A DNA stretch of 64,000 nucleotides from Aliishimia sp039978895 (GCA_039978895.1 JBDWAL010000061.1:8656-72655); one strand, 5' to 3'; positions 34,095-43,660 are shown, numbered from the stretch's first letter. Made by a program: numbers and translations. The notes: generated by a model from the sequence alone, not told the origin.

Positions 34095-34334
34095 ATGCAA
34101 GTCCAGAAACGTCGCACGAACGTGTCGATTGACGCACAATTGCTAGAGACGGCGCGGGATATGGGATTGAACGTGTCAGCGATCAGCGAGGCGGCGTTAG
34201 CAGAGACTATTAAGGCCAAGCAGGTGGAAAATTGGCAGACCGAAAACGCGGAAGCTTTACAGCAACGACGTGAGTGGATCGCTCAAAATGGTGCTCCTTT
34301 GGCTAAATGGCAACTTTGGTCGCCGACGTCCTGA
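34095..34334 (+). CDS. ccdA: CcdA-like antitoxin
   Basis: A 79-residue antitoxin: N-terminal ribbon-helix-helix DNA-binding part (RTNVSIDAQLLETARDMGLN) and a C-terminal toxin-binding tail (NWQTENAEALQQRREWIAQN, then GAPLAKWQLW). ATG at 34095 with AAGGAG ribosome binding site. The stop overlaps the toxin start (TGATG), the usual arrangement for translational coupling. Together with the next gene it stabilises the replicon by post-segregational killing. Confidence 0.9.
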   Translation: MQVQKRRTNVSIDAQLLETARDMGLNVSAISEAALAETIKAKQVENWQTENAEALQQRREWIAQNGAPLAKWQLWSPTS

Positions 34335-34630
34335 TGGCGCAATTTCATGCGTATCGATTGTCTGATGGGATGCTCGTGCTCGACCTTCAGACGGACCTGA
34401 TTGACACAGGCACACGCGTGGTGGCGCCGTTGTTGCCTGCGCAAGAAAATCTTAGGGCTATTACCCGCTTAGAGCCTGTTTTCAACGTGGGCGGCGAACA
34501 ACTGGTCTTGCATACAGCCGAGCTTGCAGCCGTGCCGAGCCATGTGTTGCCGGACACAGCTATCGCTGATCTGAGTGACTCAGATTACGCTATCCGGGGC
34601 GCGTTGGACATGGTGTTTTCGGGATTCTAA
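34334..34630 (+). CDS. ccdB: CcdB-like gyrase-poison toxin
   Basis: A 98-residue CcdB-family toxin starting MAQFHAYRLSDGMLVLDLQT, with VVAPLLPAQENLRAITRLEP in the core and the C-terminal AIRGALDMVFSGF. In the F-plasmid toxin the last residues (Trp-Gly-Ile) contact gyrase; here the end is SGF, so gyrase targeting is likely but not certain. Coupled to ccdA and directly downstream of the replicase. Its stop overlaps the converging molybdoenzyme gene by 4 bases. Confidence 0.88.
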   Translation: MAQFHAYRLSDGMLVLDLQTDLIDTGTRVVAPLLPAQENLRAITRLEPVFNVGGEQLVLHTAELAAVPSHVLPDTAIADLSDSDYAIRGALDMVFSGF

Positions 34631-36873
34631 TCGGCAGGTCCAACGGTAACGATACAAGTATGCGCAATTGGCCCCTGCGCAAGCGATGACGTGCCTTTGT
34701 CCGGCGTGAGCGCGTTGGGATTGCCTTGTAGACAAGTTTCCCCCTCAGGCGCATACCACGCGCCGGTCGCCAATTGGATCACGCTGCGACGTAGACTATC
34801 ATTTACAAGCAATTGAGCCAGGCACGCACCACGCGCGTTGCTGATCCGCACAATCTGTCCTTCTGACAGGCCACGCTCCAACGCGTCTTGCGGATGCATG
34901 GTTACAGGCTCTACGCCCTTTGGACGGTCGGCTTGGCTTACGGGGCCATGATCCAACTGGCTGTGCAACTTGTTGGCCGGTTGGTTGGAAATCATATGCA
35001 AACCGCCCTTTTGAGCCTGTCCGAGCCATTCTATCGGTTCTAGCCATGCCGTGTGACCAGGACAGTCGGCATAGGCGAACCCCGCGATGGTTTCAGAGAA
35101 GATTTCGATAAGTCCGCTTGGTGTCTTCAATGGGTTCGCGACGGGATCAGCGCGGAAATCTGCAAGCATGACTGTTGGTGCATCAGGCGTGTCGATTTTG
35201 ACATAGCCTTGGCGTTGGAATGTGGCCCAATTTGGTAGCTCCACCCCGGCTTGTGCAGCTTGTTGGCGGGACACATCGTAAATCCAACGTTGCCAGTCCT
35301 CAGGGCTTTTATCTTCTGTAAATGCCTTTTCAGCGTCTAATTCAGCGGCGATACCTTTGAAAATCTCGTGATCATCGCGGGCGTCCCCGATAGGGGGGAT
35401 CGCTTGATCCATTGCGACCTGAAACGGATCTTTGGGCGTCAGTGCAATATCGGATCGTTCAAGCGTGGTTGTGCAAGGCAGCACGATGTCGGCATGCTGC
35501 GCGAGGCTATTCCAGCACCATTCATTGGCAATAATCGTGTCGGGCTTTGCCCATGCGCGGCGCAAACTGTTCAAATCTTGATGGTGGTGAAACGGGTTGC
35601 CCCCAGCCCACCAAACCAGTTTGATATCTGGGTAAGTATAGGTGTTTCCATCATACTCAAACGGAGCGCCGGGATTTTCTAACATGTCGGTGATGCGTGC
35701 GACTGGAATAAAGTCGGGAACCGGGTTTGTGCCCTGTGGTAGAGCCGCATAGTTGATGTGATGGCGGTTCAATCCAATGTTGTTCATCGCAGAATAGCCG
35801 AAGCCGAAACCTGTTCCCGGCAGGCCAATCTGGCCAAGCATCGCCGCCAACGTAATCGTTCCCCAGAACGGTTGTTCGCCATGATCTTGCCGCGTGAGGG
35901 ACCATGACACCGAAATCATGGTTTTTCCCTTGGCCATTCGGCGGGCAAGGTCCCGGATCGTTTCAGCTTCAAGGTCACAAATATCGGCAGCCCAATCAGC
36001 CGTTTTCGCCACACCGTCGGTTTGCCCAAGAAGATAAGGCGCGAAGCGATCAAATCCGGTGCAATATCGGTTTAGAAATGCGGCGTCATGAAGGTTTTCG
36101 ACGAGCAAACTATGACAAAGCGCCAGTATCAGAGCCGAATCTGTGGACGGGCGCGGTGCAATCCATTGCGCGCCAATCTCTGGGTCAATATCAGAGCGCA
36201 ACGGTGAGATATTAACGAACTCGACACCTGCCTCATGTGCCGCGAAAAGACCTGCTTTTTGCACATGAGCGCCAACACCACCTTGGCTAATCTGACCGTT
36301 CTTCAAAGGCACACCGCCAAAGGCTACGAACAAGTCACAGTCTTTTGCGATCGATTCCCAACTGGTTGTCGTGTCTATAAAGGCGCGAAACGTCCCTAAG
36401 ATGTGGGGCACAACGACTTCCGCGGCTGCAAAAGAGTAAGTATTTTTGGAATAGCTATGGCCGCCAATGCAATTTAGGAAGCGTTTCAGTTGGCTTTGGG
36501 CGTGATGAAAGCGGCCCGCGCTGGCCCATCCGTAAGAGCCTGCGTAGATCGCGCTGTTGCCAAAATCGCGGCGGATTCGCGTCAGCTCACCTGCCACCAG
36601 ACGGTTTGCTTCGTCCCATGACACGGCCACAAACGCGTCTTTGCCACGCTTTTCACCTGCTGTTCCGGGGCCACCTTCAAGCCAACTTTTGCGGATCATA
36701 GGGGAGGTGATCCGGGTTTCGTGGTCAAGGACGTCAACGATGCCTTGGCCGATCGGCGATGGGTTCGGATCGTGTTCGAAATCGCGCAAGGCTGTTACGC
36801 GACCGTCTTTGACATCCACCCAATACGTGCCCCAGTGGGTTGACGTGATGAAGTCGCGATCTGATGGCGCCAT
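34627..36873 (-). CDS. BisC/TorA-like molybdopterin oxidoreductase, cytoplasmic
   Basis: A 748-residue Mo-bis-MGD enzyme of the DMSO reductase family, subgroup of biotin sulfoxide/TMAO/DMSO reductases. It begins directly with THWGTYWVDVKDGRV, without a Tat signal or an N-terminal Cys cluster for an Fe-S centre. YAGSYGWASAGRFHHAQSQL is the segment carrying the Mo-ligand Ser. The cofactor-binding C-terminal domain includes MHPQDALERGLSEGQIVRIS. A likely role is reduction of S- or N-oxides, including repair of oxidised metabolites. A GntR/FCD regulator, a cupin and a TAXI-TRAP system follow upstream on the same strand, perhaps as one regulon. Confidence 0.85.
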   Translation of the reverse strand: MAPSDRDFITSTHWGTYWVDVKDGRVTALRDFEHDPNPSPIGQGIVDVLDHETRITSPMIRKSWLEGGPGTAGEKRGKDAFVAVSWDEANRLVAGELTRIRRDFGNSAIYAGSYGWASAGRFHHAQSQLKRFLNCIGGHSYSKNTYSFAAAEVVVPHILGTFRAFIDTTTSWESIAKDCDLFVAFGGVPLKNGQISQGGVGAHVQKAGLFAAHEAGVEFVNISPLRSDIDPEIGAQWIAPRPSTDSALILALCHSLLVENLHDAAFLNRYCTGFDRFAPYLLGQTDGVAKTADWAADICDLEAETIRDLARRMAKGKTMISVSWSLTRQDHGEQPFWGTITLAAMLGQIGLPGTGFGFGYSAMNNIGLNRHHINYAALPQGTNPVPDFIPVARITDMLENPGAPFEYDGNTYTYPDIKLVWWAGGNPFHHHQDLNSLRRAWAKPDTIIANEWCWNSLAQHADIVLPCTTTLERSDIALTPKDPFQVAMDQAIPPIGDARDDHEIFKGIAAELDAEKAFTEDKSPEDWQRWIYDVSRQQAAQAGVELPNWATFQRQGYVKIDTPDAPTVMLADFRADPVANPLKTPSGLIEIFSETIAGFAYADCPGHTAWLEPIEWLGQAQKGGLHMISNQPANKLHSQLDHGPVSQADRPKGVEPVTMHPQDALERGLSEGQIVRISNARGACLAQLLVNDSLRRSVIQLATGAWYAPEGETCLQGNPNALTPDKGTSSLAQGPIAHTCIVTVGPAD

Positions 36874-36957
36874 GATGCTCTCCTAGAATATCTCAGGACC
36901 GTAACAGAGCATAGGAAAAGGTGTCGAGGTCGTTTTCGGACTGACCTGATTAGGCGC

Positions 36958-37641
36958 TTACTCGACGAAATAATCTGCGTGCGACATGCGCACGGACTCC
37001 ACAGTTTTTTCGAGGCGCGACAAGTGTAATTTCAGTTCAGTTTCCAGAGTTGGTTTGTCACCCGAGGACAGAGCCGCATAGATCCTGCGGTGGTCCGCCG
37101 CCAAGTTGTACATTTCATCAGGGTTATTAAGGCTAAGTACGCAAATGCGTTGAACTTGTGCTTTGCTTTCTTTGACCATCTCTAGGGCAAACGGTTTCTG
37201 CGCGACCTCTGTTATCAAAGCATGGAAGCGTTCATCCAGCATATGGAACGTTTCTGTGTCGCCATTTTCCACTGCGCAGTCTTGTTGAGCCAGTAGATCG
37301 TCAAAACGTGGTGCAAAACTGTCATCCCAAAGCTCGGTTGCTGTGCGCGATATTTCAAGCTCAAGAGACAATCGGATGAAGCGCGCGGTTTCGATATCCG
37401 CGACAGAGAACTTGCGCACCCGCGTTGCGCGTTGGGGTTGGATGCGCAACAGTTTCAAATTTCCCAAGCGGTTGAAGGCATCCCGAACCGGTTGTCGCGA
37501 GACCCCAAACTGTTCTGCGACCTTGGCCTCGGACATTTTTGTACCGGGCAACAAACCAAGCGAAATGATACTCTGATATAGGGAATCAAATACAATATCG
37601 GCGCTGGTGCGACTGTCTTGAGTTGAGATGATCTCTTTCAT
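36958..37641 (-). CDS. GntR-family regulator, FadR/FCD subfamily
   Basis: A 227-residue repressor-type regulator. N-terminal winged helix (about 15-80; GTKMSEAKVAEQFGVSRQPVRDAFNRL) and an all-helical FCD effector domain (about 90-215) with the conserved metal-site pattern around FHMLDERFHALITEVAQKP and DHRRIYAALSSGD. FCD regulators usually sense organic acids. Placed between the molybdoenzyme gene and the cupin/TRAP genes, it probably controls the TAXI-TRAP transporter. Confidence 0.85.
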   Translation of the reverse strand: MKEIISTQDSRTSADIVFDSLYQSIISLGLLPGTKMSEAKVAEQFGVSRQPVRDAFNRLGNLKLLRIQPQRATRVRKFSVADIETARFIRLSLELEISRTATELWDDSFAPRFDDLLAQQDCAVENGDTETFHMLDERFHALITEVAQKPFALEMVKESKAQVQRICVLSLNNPDEMYNLAADHRRIYAALSSGDKPTLETELKLHLSRLEKTVESVRMSHADYFVE

Positions 37642-37710
37642 GACACTATGTCGTCCTAAGAATTAAAACCTTGTTTGGCTTAGATATCGTGGCCTTGGCA
37701 GATACATAAT

Positions 37711-38022
37711 TTAGAGAAAATCGTCGCGGCGTGGTGTAAAACAGTCAATCAATTCGCCTGGTTCAAGACAGAGGCATCCATGCTCAACATCTGTTGGCAC
37801 CACAAAGCTATCACCGGGGCCAACAGTGAACGTATCCCCGTCCACGAAGAACGTGAACCGACCCGATTTGACATAGGTCGATTGGACATGCGGGTGTTTA
37901 TGCAACTTGCCTTCCGCGCCCTCTTTGGCAAAGCGGAAAGACACCGTCATCAAGGTGGGACTATCCGCCAGCACTTGTCGTGTTACGTCAGTGTCTGTGG
38001 TCACAATTGGGAAGTTTGACAT
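37711..38022 (-). CDS. Small cupin-domain protein
   Basis: A 103-residue single-domain cupin. Motif 1 is HKHPHVQSTYVKSGRFTFFV and motif 2 is PGDSFVVPTDVEHGCLC, so the metal-binding His/Glu-like set is largely present. The ATG at 38022 is favoured because AGGA lies 6 bases before it; the in-frame ATG at 38028 leaves no spacing. Such cupins near transporters may be sugar-acid isomerase-like or sensory; function unknown. It follows the TRAP genes by 82 bases on the same strand. Confidence 0.75.
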   Translation of the reverse strand: MSNFPIVTTDTDVTRQVLADSPTLMTVSFRFAKEGAEGKLHKHPHVQSTYVKSGRFTFFVDGDTFTVGPGDSFVVPTDVEHGCLCLEPGELIDCFTPRRDDFL

Positions 38023-38103
38023 GGGCATTCCTGAAAAGGGGTAACTGAATATCCTAGTATTCTAGAATAGGACCGTTAGCCACCGCAACCGCATTCGGTG
38101 CGG

Positions 38104-39882
38104 TTAAAAAAGGAGCCTCAAAAAACACATGAGCAATCCAGCGATGATCAATCCAAATCGGCGTAACACGCCGGTGCGGCCAATCAATCCATAGGAAAGA
38201 CATGTCAAACCAATGCCAATTTGCACAAACGATATCAATGCACTAAACGGATTTGTCGAAATCCGAATAAGGTTCTCATTTGCGATCATGCTAAGCGGGA
38301 TCACGTAAAGGCCGACGCCAAGAGCCATCGCGGTCAGGGCGACTTTCAGCCAATTCTCGCCGATCATTCCAGCGGCGATGAACACTGCGCCGCAAACAGG
38401 TGGTGTGATCGTCGACAACAAAGCGAACCAAAAGACGAACAGGTGGGCCTGTAGCGGCTCTAAACCAAGTTCAATGAGGGCAGGGCCCGCGACAGAAACG
38501 CAGATAACGTAGGCGGCCGTTGTTGGGACCTCCATGCCGAGAAGCAAGCAGGCGAGGGCCGTTAAAAGAAGGGCAGGCCACAACGCGCAGCCAGACCCGG
38601 ACAAGATCACCGATGTGATTTTGACGCCAAGACCTGTGATGCCAAGAACCCCGATTATGATCGATGCGCAAATGATGATTGCGGCGATCATGGCCACCTG
38701 TTTGCCGATGTTGAGCATCGCCTCGGCCATGCGTCCTAGGCCCTGCGACAAGGCAAAGCGGGGTGTGGCATCTATGAAAAGCGCTGCGAGACCTGCGAAT
38801 ATGGCCAAGGCGGCGGAATATTGCGGGGTGAAGCCAAGCGCAAACATGGCAAGCAACAAAACCGAAAAGGGAACCAAAAAGAATGCGGATGTTATCAAGA
38901 CCTGACGCCGGTTTGGGCGTTGATCTTCGGGAATAGGAAGAAGCTTATAGCGTTGGGCATAGGCGTTGATCCCCATCCAAACGGCCAGAAAATAAAGTGT
39001 TGCTGGAAGAATAGCGGCAAGCATAATCTGGGAATAGGGAACGCCCGTCAGTTCGACCATGACAAAGGCCCCCGCCCCCATCAAGGGCGGCATGATTTGT
39101 CCGCCTGAGGAGGCGACCGCCTCCACGGCTGCTGCTAACCGCTTGGGATATCCAAGCTTGGTCATTGCAGGCAAAGTGATGGCGCCTGTTGAGGCGACAT
39201 TGGCGGAGGCTGAGCCGGAAATAGAGCCAAACAAGGCGGAAGACAGCACCGAAACCTTAGCGGCCCCCCCAGTAAGACGTCCAGCGGCGGCGGAGGCGAC
39301 ATTCATGAACCCTTGCCCGGCCTCGCCTGCATTTAGGACCGCGCCAAAGATCACAAAGATCGCAACAACGCCGACAGATACGCCCGTGAGGCTGCCCCAA
39401 AGGCCACCTTCCGCGATGGTCAGCGTGCCAAGGAAGCTGCGCAGCGGCGTGCCCGCGTGCCCGAATTCGCCGGGGATATGCTGGCCGTAAAGACCATAGA
39501 GCAATGCAGTTAATGCAACGAGGGGCAGGGGCCAACCGATCATGCGGCGCGCACCTTCCATTGCGATCAACAAAAGTGACAGCGCAAGGGCGACTTGGAA
39601 TTCATTTTCGAGGAAGCCGTATTGATTGCGCAGCATTTGGTGATTGAGCGCGATCCAAATGCATGCAGCGACACCAATGCCCGTCAGAACAAATCCGGAC
39701 AGACGGGCCATTGGGGACCCAGCGGAAAAGATGAACACCCAAGGTAAAATCAACGCCATATGCAGTGGGCGCGCCACAAGGTTCGGCACCAGTCCATAAA
39801 AGATCAGGCCGATATGAAACACGGCGGTCAGGGCACCAAAGGCTATCCAAAACCGCCGTGTTAGGGTCGTTTTAAGCGTCAC
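38104..39882 (-). CDS. TRAP transporter fused permease (TAXI type, DctQM fusion)
   Basis: A 592-residue inner-membrane protein with about 16 or more hydrophobic segments. The N-terminal small-subunit-like part is fused to the 12-TM DctM-like part, the normal state in TAXI systems. Family blocks: GSISGSASANVASTGAITLP, ASSGGQIMPPLMGAGAFVM, GLGVKITSVIL, GMEVPTTAAYVI. It uses an ion gradient for uptake of a substrate delivered by the TAXI binding protein encoded 6 bases upstream. Substrate unknown, probably an organic acid or amino acid. Confidence 0.9.
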   Translation of the reverse strand: MTLKTTLTRRFWIAFGALTAVFHIGLIFYGLVPNLVARPLHMALILPWVFIFSAGSPMARLSGFVLTGIGVAACIWIALNHQMLRNQYGFLENEFQVALALSLLLIAMEGARRMIGWPLPLVALTALLYGLYGQHIPGEFGHAGTPLRSFLGTLTIAEGGLWGSLTGVSVGVVAIFVIFGAVLNAGEAGQGFMNVASAAAGRLTGGAAKVSVLSSALFGSISGSASANVASTGAITLPAMTKLGYPKRLAAAVEAVASSGGQIMPPLMGAGAFVMVELTGVPYSQIMLAAILPATLYFLAVWMGINAYAQRYKLLPIPEDQRPNRRQVLITSAFFLVPFSVLLLAMFALGFTPQYSAALAIFAGLAALFIDATPRFALSQGLGRMAEAMLNIGKQVAMIAAIIICASIIIGVLGITGLGVKITSVILSGSGCALWPALLLTALACLLLGMEVPTTAAYVICVSVAGPALIELGLEPLQAHLFVFWFALLSTITPPVCGAVFIAAGMIGENWLKVALTAMALGVGLYVIPLSMIANENLIRISTNPFSALISFVQIGIGLTCLSYGLIGRTGVLRRFGLIIAGLLMCFLRLLF

Positions 39883-39888
39883 TTAGAT

Positions 39889-40845
39889 TTACATTTGCAC
39901 GTCAGTTAAGCTTGCGCCGATCTCTTTGTAATAGCGGATTGCGCCGGGATGGATTTGGCTTGTGATGTTGGCAAGCATATCGACAGATACGCCGTCCCAC
40001 CATTTCGCGTCCCCGGCCATGTCTGCTTTGGTGTCCCAGTAAGTTTTGGTCAACTGATAGGCTGTGTCATCATCCATTTTCGAGGTCGTATAAGCAACCA
40101 CCGGCAAGGAAGTTGTGGTGATCGCCGCGTCTTGGCCTGCATAGGTCCCGGCTGGGATTGTAAGCTCTGTGCGCTTGGACTTGGCGACCTGTTCGTCGCT
40201 CAAGGACAGCACATGTACACCAGTCGATGCGGCGGCTTCGATGACGTTGGGGGCTGGGTAAGATCCCGCGGTCACAAATCCATCAATCTGACCGTTCTTT
40301 AAGGCGGCGACGGCGTTGGACAGCTCAGAGTCTGCAATCGTTACCTTGTCTTCAAGCCCGAACAGGCCAAGATACTTCGCGCCTTCACGCGCCCCAAAGG
40401 AACCGGACCCGAGCAAGATCGTTTTGCCTTCCATATCGGCGAAAGATTTCACGCCGCTGGCTTCGGACATGACAAAATGCATCGTGAGCGAGGGGATCGG
40501 GAACAACGCGCGGATATCTTCAAAGGCGGGGTCGGTTTTGCCTTCGAACATGGCTTTGCCTTTTTGGGCAAGTCCAATCAGGGCAGGGGGTGTGGTGAAC
40601 ACATAATCACCGCCACGTGCGCGCACTTCCATGACGTTTTGCACAGAGCCCTGGCTTTCTTCGACGGTGACTGACACGTCGCCTTGGGTGCCCGCTTTCA
40701 TGGCTTCAGCGATTTGAACCGCCATTTGATAATAAGAAGACCCGGCTTTCGCGGATTTGTAAGTGATACGTGTTTCGGCGAATGAGGCCGTTGATGCGAT
40801 GCAAACCGCCGCAGTCAAAACACCCAATGATTTGAAAAAAGTCAT
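39889..40845 (-). CDS. TAXI-family TRAP substrate-binding protein
   Basis: A 318-residue periplasmic binding protein. Sec signal peptide MTFFKSLGVLTAAVCIASTA cleaved near SFA-ETR. Family blocks: SAKAGSSYYQMAVQIAEAM, IRALFPIPSLTMHFVM, LLGSGSFGAREGAKYLGLF, GQIDGFVTAGSYPAPNVIEA. Bacterial members bind glutamate, 2-oxoglutarate-like or aromatic acids; ligand not predictable here. First gene of the leftward set TAXI-TRAP-cupin. Confidence 0.88.
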   Translation of the reverse strand: MTFFKSLGVLTAAVCIASTASFAETRITYKSAKAGSSYYQMAVQIAEAMKAGTQGDVSVTVEESQGSVQNVMEVRARGGDYVFTTPPALIGLAQKGKAMFEGKTDPAFEDIRALFPIPSLTMHFVMSEASGVKSFADMEGKTILLGSGSFGAREGAKYLGLFGLEDKVTIADSELSNAVAALKNGQIDGFVTAGSYPAPNVIEAAASTGVHVLSLSDEQVAKSKRTELTIPAGTYAGQDAAITTTSLPVVAYTTSKMDDDTAYQLTKTYWDTKADMAGDAKWWDGVSVDMLANITSQIHPGAIRYYKEIGASLTDVQM

Positions 40846-40905
40846 TTTAAGCTCCCGTTAATTTGGGGAGAGTGTCATGCCTCAATGCGCCAAGTGCAAG
40901 CCTGC

Positions 40906-41916
40906 TCAGGCCTGTCTTTTCCCCTTGGCGTCAAAATTCATTTCGTCTGCGCTGTCCCATGTCAGGTTCACAGTGCTGCCTTCATCAGGTTGGGCCAAAT
41001 CGGCTGCCTGACGAACTGTAATCACCGTTGTGTTTGGAAGGCGGATATGGACAAGAGTTTCCGCGCCCAACGCTTCGCAATAAAGAACTTCGCCTGTCAG
41101 GCGCGCAGTGTCATCAACCATGTGCAGATGTTCTGGGCGCACGCCAACGGTTGTGGTGCCTTCAGACACGCCCGGCACCAAATCGGCGGGAATGAAGTTG
41201 GTCGGCGGCGAGCCAATAAAGCCAGCGACAAATTCTGTGGCCGGGTTGGCGTAGACATCCAAAGGCGCGCCAATCTGATCCGCCACGCCGCCATTCATCA
41301 CAATCATGCGGTCTGCGAGGGTCATGGCCTCGACCTGATCATGGGTCACATAAAGCGAGGTGATGCCAAGGCGACGTTGCAGTTGCTTGATCTCAAGGCG
41401 CATTTGCACCCGCAGCTTTGCATCCAAATTTGAGAGCGGTTCATCAAACAAAAACAGCGAAGGTTTGCGCACGATCGCACGGCCCATAGCCACGCGCTGA
41501 CGTTGTCCGCCGGACAGTTCACGCGGGCGCCGCTTCAGGTAGGGTTCGAGCTGTAAAAGCTTGGCGGCGTCTTGCACGCGTTGATCGATTTCGGCTTTCG
41601 GGGTCTTGGCGATTTTCAGGCTATAGCCCATGTTTTCAGCCACGCTCATATGCGGATAAAGCGCGTAGTTTTGAAACACCATGGCGATGTCGCGATCCAT
41701 CGGTTCCAGGTCATTGACCATTTGCGCGTTGATATGAATCTCTCCATCGGACACGGTTTCAAGACCCGCGACCATGCGCAGCAAAGTGGACTTCCCGCAG
41801 CCGGATGGGCCAACGATGACAATGAATTCACCGTCCTCAATCTCCATGTCGATGCCGTGGATGACATCAGTTTTGCCAAAGGATTTCTGGATGTTTTTCA
41901 GGCTAACGGTGGCCAT
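40906..41916 (-). CDS. ugpC: Glycerol-3-phosphate-type ABC transporter ATPase UgpC
   Basis: A 336-residue ATPase of the CUT1 family. Walker A GPSGCGKST (36-44), signature LSGGQRQR, Walker B LFLFDEPLSNLD, H-loop THDQ, and a C-terminal MalK-like regulatory domain (TTVGVRPEHLHMVDD). It energises the UgpBAE importer, and directly abuts ugpE upstream with no spacer. Last gene of the ugpBAEC operon. Confidence 0.88.
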   Translation of the reverse strand: MATVSLKNIQKSFGKTDVIHGIDMEIEDGEFIVIVGPSGCGKSTLLRMVAGLETVSDGEIHINAQMVNDLEPMDRDIAMVFQNYALYPHMSVAENMGYSLKIAKTPKAEIDQRVQDAAKLLQLEPYLKRRPRELSGGQRQRVAMGRAIVRKPSLFLFDEPLSNLDAKLRVQMRLEIKQLQRRLGITSLYVTHDQVEAMTLADRMIVMNGGVADQIGAPLDVYANPATEFVAGFIGSPPTNFIPADLVPGVSEGTTTVGVRPEHLHMVDDTARLTGEVLYCEALGAETLVHIRLPNTTVITVRQAADLAQPDEGSTVNLTWDSADEMNFDAKGKRQA

Positions 41917-42771
41917 TTATTTCTCGCTATCGACAAGGCCGCGAATGAACAGCCGTTGCATGGAAATGACGACAATCACCGGTGGGATCATCGCAAGAAT
42001 TGACGTTGCCATGATCACCGGCCAATCAGCCAGATCATCGCCTGACGGGAACATCTGCTTGATGCCCATGACAATAGTATTCATGGAGGGGTCTGTTGTG
42101 ATCAGCAGCGGCCACAAGTACTGATTCCAGCCGTAAATGAACAAGATCACAAACAATGCAGCCACATTTGTGCGGCTCATCGGTAGCAATATATCCCAGA
42201 AGAACCGCATCGGGGACGCGCCATCAACGCGCGCTGCCTCGGCGAGCTCATCAGGTACGGTCATAAAGAACTGACGGAATAAGAACGTGGCCGTAGCGGA
42301 TGCGATCAAAGGGAAGATCAGGCCTGAATAACTGTTGAGCATACCAAATTTCGCAACCACCTCAAAGGTGGGCACGATGCGGACCTCAACAGGCAACATC
42401 AGCGTCAGGAAGATCAACCAAAAGAACGTTTTGCGCCCTGGAAAGCGGAAATAGACGATGGCGAACGCGGATAGCAGCGAAATGACGATTTTGCCAATTG
42501 CGATGCCCATAGCCATCATCAGAGAGTTGAACATCATCGATGCGACGGGGATATTGACGCCGGTTGTCCAAGCTTTGGTGTAGTTTTCGACAAGTTTGTC
42601 GCCCGGCCATAGCGGCATCGGGGGGCGAACAATGTCTTGTTGATCGACCGTAGATGCCACAAAGGCGAGCCAGATCGGGAAGAAGATAAACAACAACCCG
42701 ATGATAAGCCCAACATGGGTCATCCAATACCCAGAGCCGCGTTTTTCGACCATGCCATCACGATCAGCCAT
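41917..42771 (-). CDS. ugpE: Glycerol-3-phosphate-type ABC permease UgpE
   Basis: A 284-residue permease, six membrane segments, with the EAA loop ELAEAARVDGASPMRFFWDILLP and the typical LMLPVEVRIVPTFEV and INGYxQYLWPLLITTD-like region (YGWNQYLWPLLITTDPSMNT). These match UgpE closely. It overlaps ugpA by one base upstream and abuts ugpC downstream. Forms the membrane channel with UgpA. Confidence 0.9.
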   Translation of the reverse strand: MADRDGMVEKRGSGYWMTHVGLIIGLLFIFFPIWLAFVASTVDQQDIVRPPMPLWPGDKLVENYTKAWTTGVNIPVASMMFNSLMMAMGIAIGKIVISLLSAFAIVYFRFPGRKTFFWLIFLTLMLPVEVRIVPTFEVVAKFGMLNSYSGLIFPLIASATATFLFRQFFMTVPDELAEAARVDGASPMRFFWDILLPMSRTNVAALFVILFIYGWNQYLWPLLITTDPSMNTIVMGIKQMFPSGDDLADWPVIMATSILAMIPPVIVVISMQRLFIRGLVDSEK

Positions 42772-43652
42772 TAGTAATGTACCCGTCGTTCGATGAATTT
42801 AAACTGCACAATTGTGAGCAAACCAACCATCACCAACAGCACAACCGATTGCGCGGCAGACGAACCCAGATCTTGCCCAACAAACCCGTCCGAAAAGACC
42901 TTGTAGACAAGGATCGTCGTGGTTTGTTGCGGCCCCCCTCCGGTGATCGTGTGAATCACGCCGAAGGTTTCAAAGAAGGCATAGACGATGTTAACCACCA
43001 GCAAGAAGAACGTGGTTGGGGAAAGCAGGGGGAAGACAATCGTGCGAAACCGTGTCCAGAAGCGCGCGCCATCAATTGCGGCAGCTTCGATCACAGACTT
43101 CGGAATTGCCTGCAGACCCGCAAGAAAGAACAAAAAGTTGTAGCTAATGCGGCCCCATGCGGAGGCGAACACGACAAGGCCCATAGCCTCTTCGCCGTTC
43201 AGAACGTGGTTCCAGTCATAGCCCAACAGGCCAAGATACCAAGTCACCACGCCAATACGCGTATTGAACATAAAAAGCCAAAGAACACCCGCAACAGCAG
43301 GTGCAACAGCATAAGGCCAGATCAGCAACGTGCGATAAACGCCAGAGCCTTTAATCAAGCGATCCGCAAGCACCGCAAGGTAAAGTGCGATGCCCATCGA
43401 GACCAGCGTAACAAGGATCGAAAAGACCGCCGTCGTCATGAACGAGGCGCGGTAATATGGGTCGCTAAACAGGAACTCAAAGTTCCCAAGGCCCACCCAT
43501 TGCATCGACAACCCAAACGGGTCTGGGATGAATAATGACTGCCAAACCGCTTGGCCCGCAGGATAGAAAAAGAAGACAGCCGTGATGAACATCTGCGGTA
43601 AAACCAGCAGAAGTGGCAACCAGATGCCCTTGAATGTGACGCGCTTTTCCAT
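42771..43652 (-). CDS. ugpA: Glycerol-3-phosphate-type ABC permease UgpA
   Basis: A 293-residue permease, six membrane segments. UgpA hallmarks: FYPAGQAVWQSLFIPDPFGL, NFEFLFSDPYYRASFMTT, FMFNTRIGVVTWYLGLLGYD and the coupling loop VIEAAAIDGARFWTRFRTIVFP. Start at 43652 lies just after a strong hairpin that separates it from ugpB. Overlaps ugpE by one base. Confidence 0.9.
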   Translation of the reverse strand: MEKRVTFKGIWLPLLLVLPQMFITAVFFFYPAGQAVWQSLFIPDPFGLSMQWVGLGNFEFLFSDPYYRASFMTTAVFSILVTLVSMGIALYLAVLADRLIKGSGVYRTLLIWPYAVAPAVAGVLWLFMFNTRIGVVTWYLGLLGYDWNHVLNGEEAMGLVVFASAWGRISYNFLFFLAGLQAIPKSVIEAAAIDGARFWTRFRTIVFPLLSPTTFFLLVVNIVYAFFETFGVIHTITGGGPQQTTTILVYKVFSDGFVGQDLGSSAAQSVVLLVMVGLLTIVQFKFIERRVHY

Positions 43653-43660
43653 GTTTGAGT

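Noticed and set aside
34011..34334. 108-residue version of CcdA starting at 34011
   Set aside because: It overlaps the replicase end; AAGGAG before 34095 and family length support the short form.
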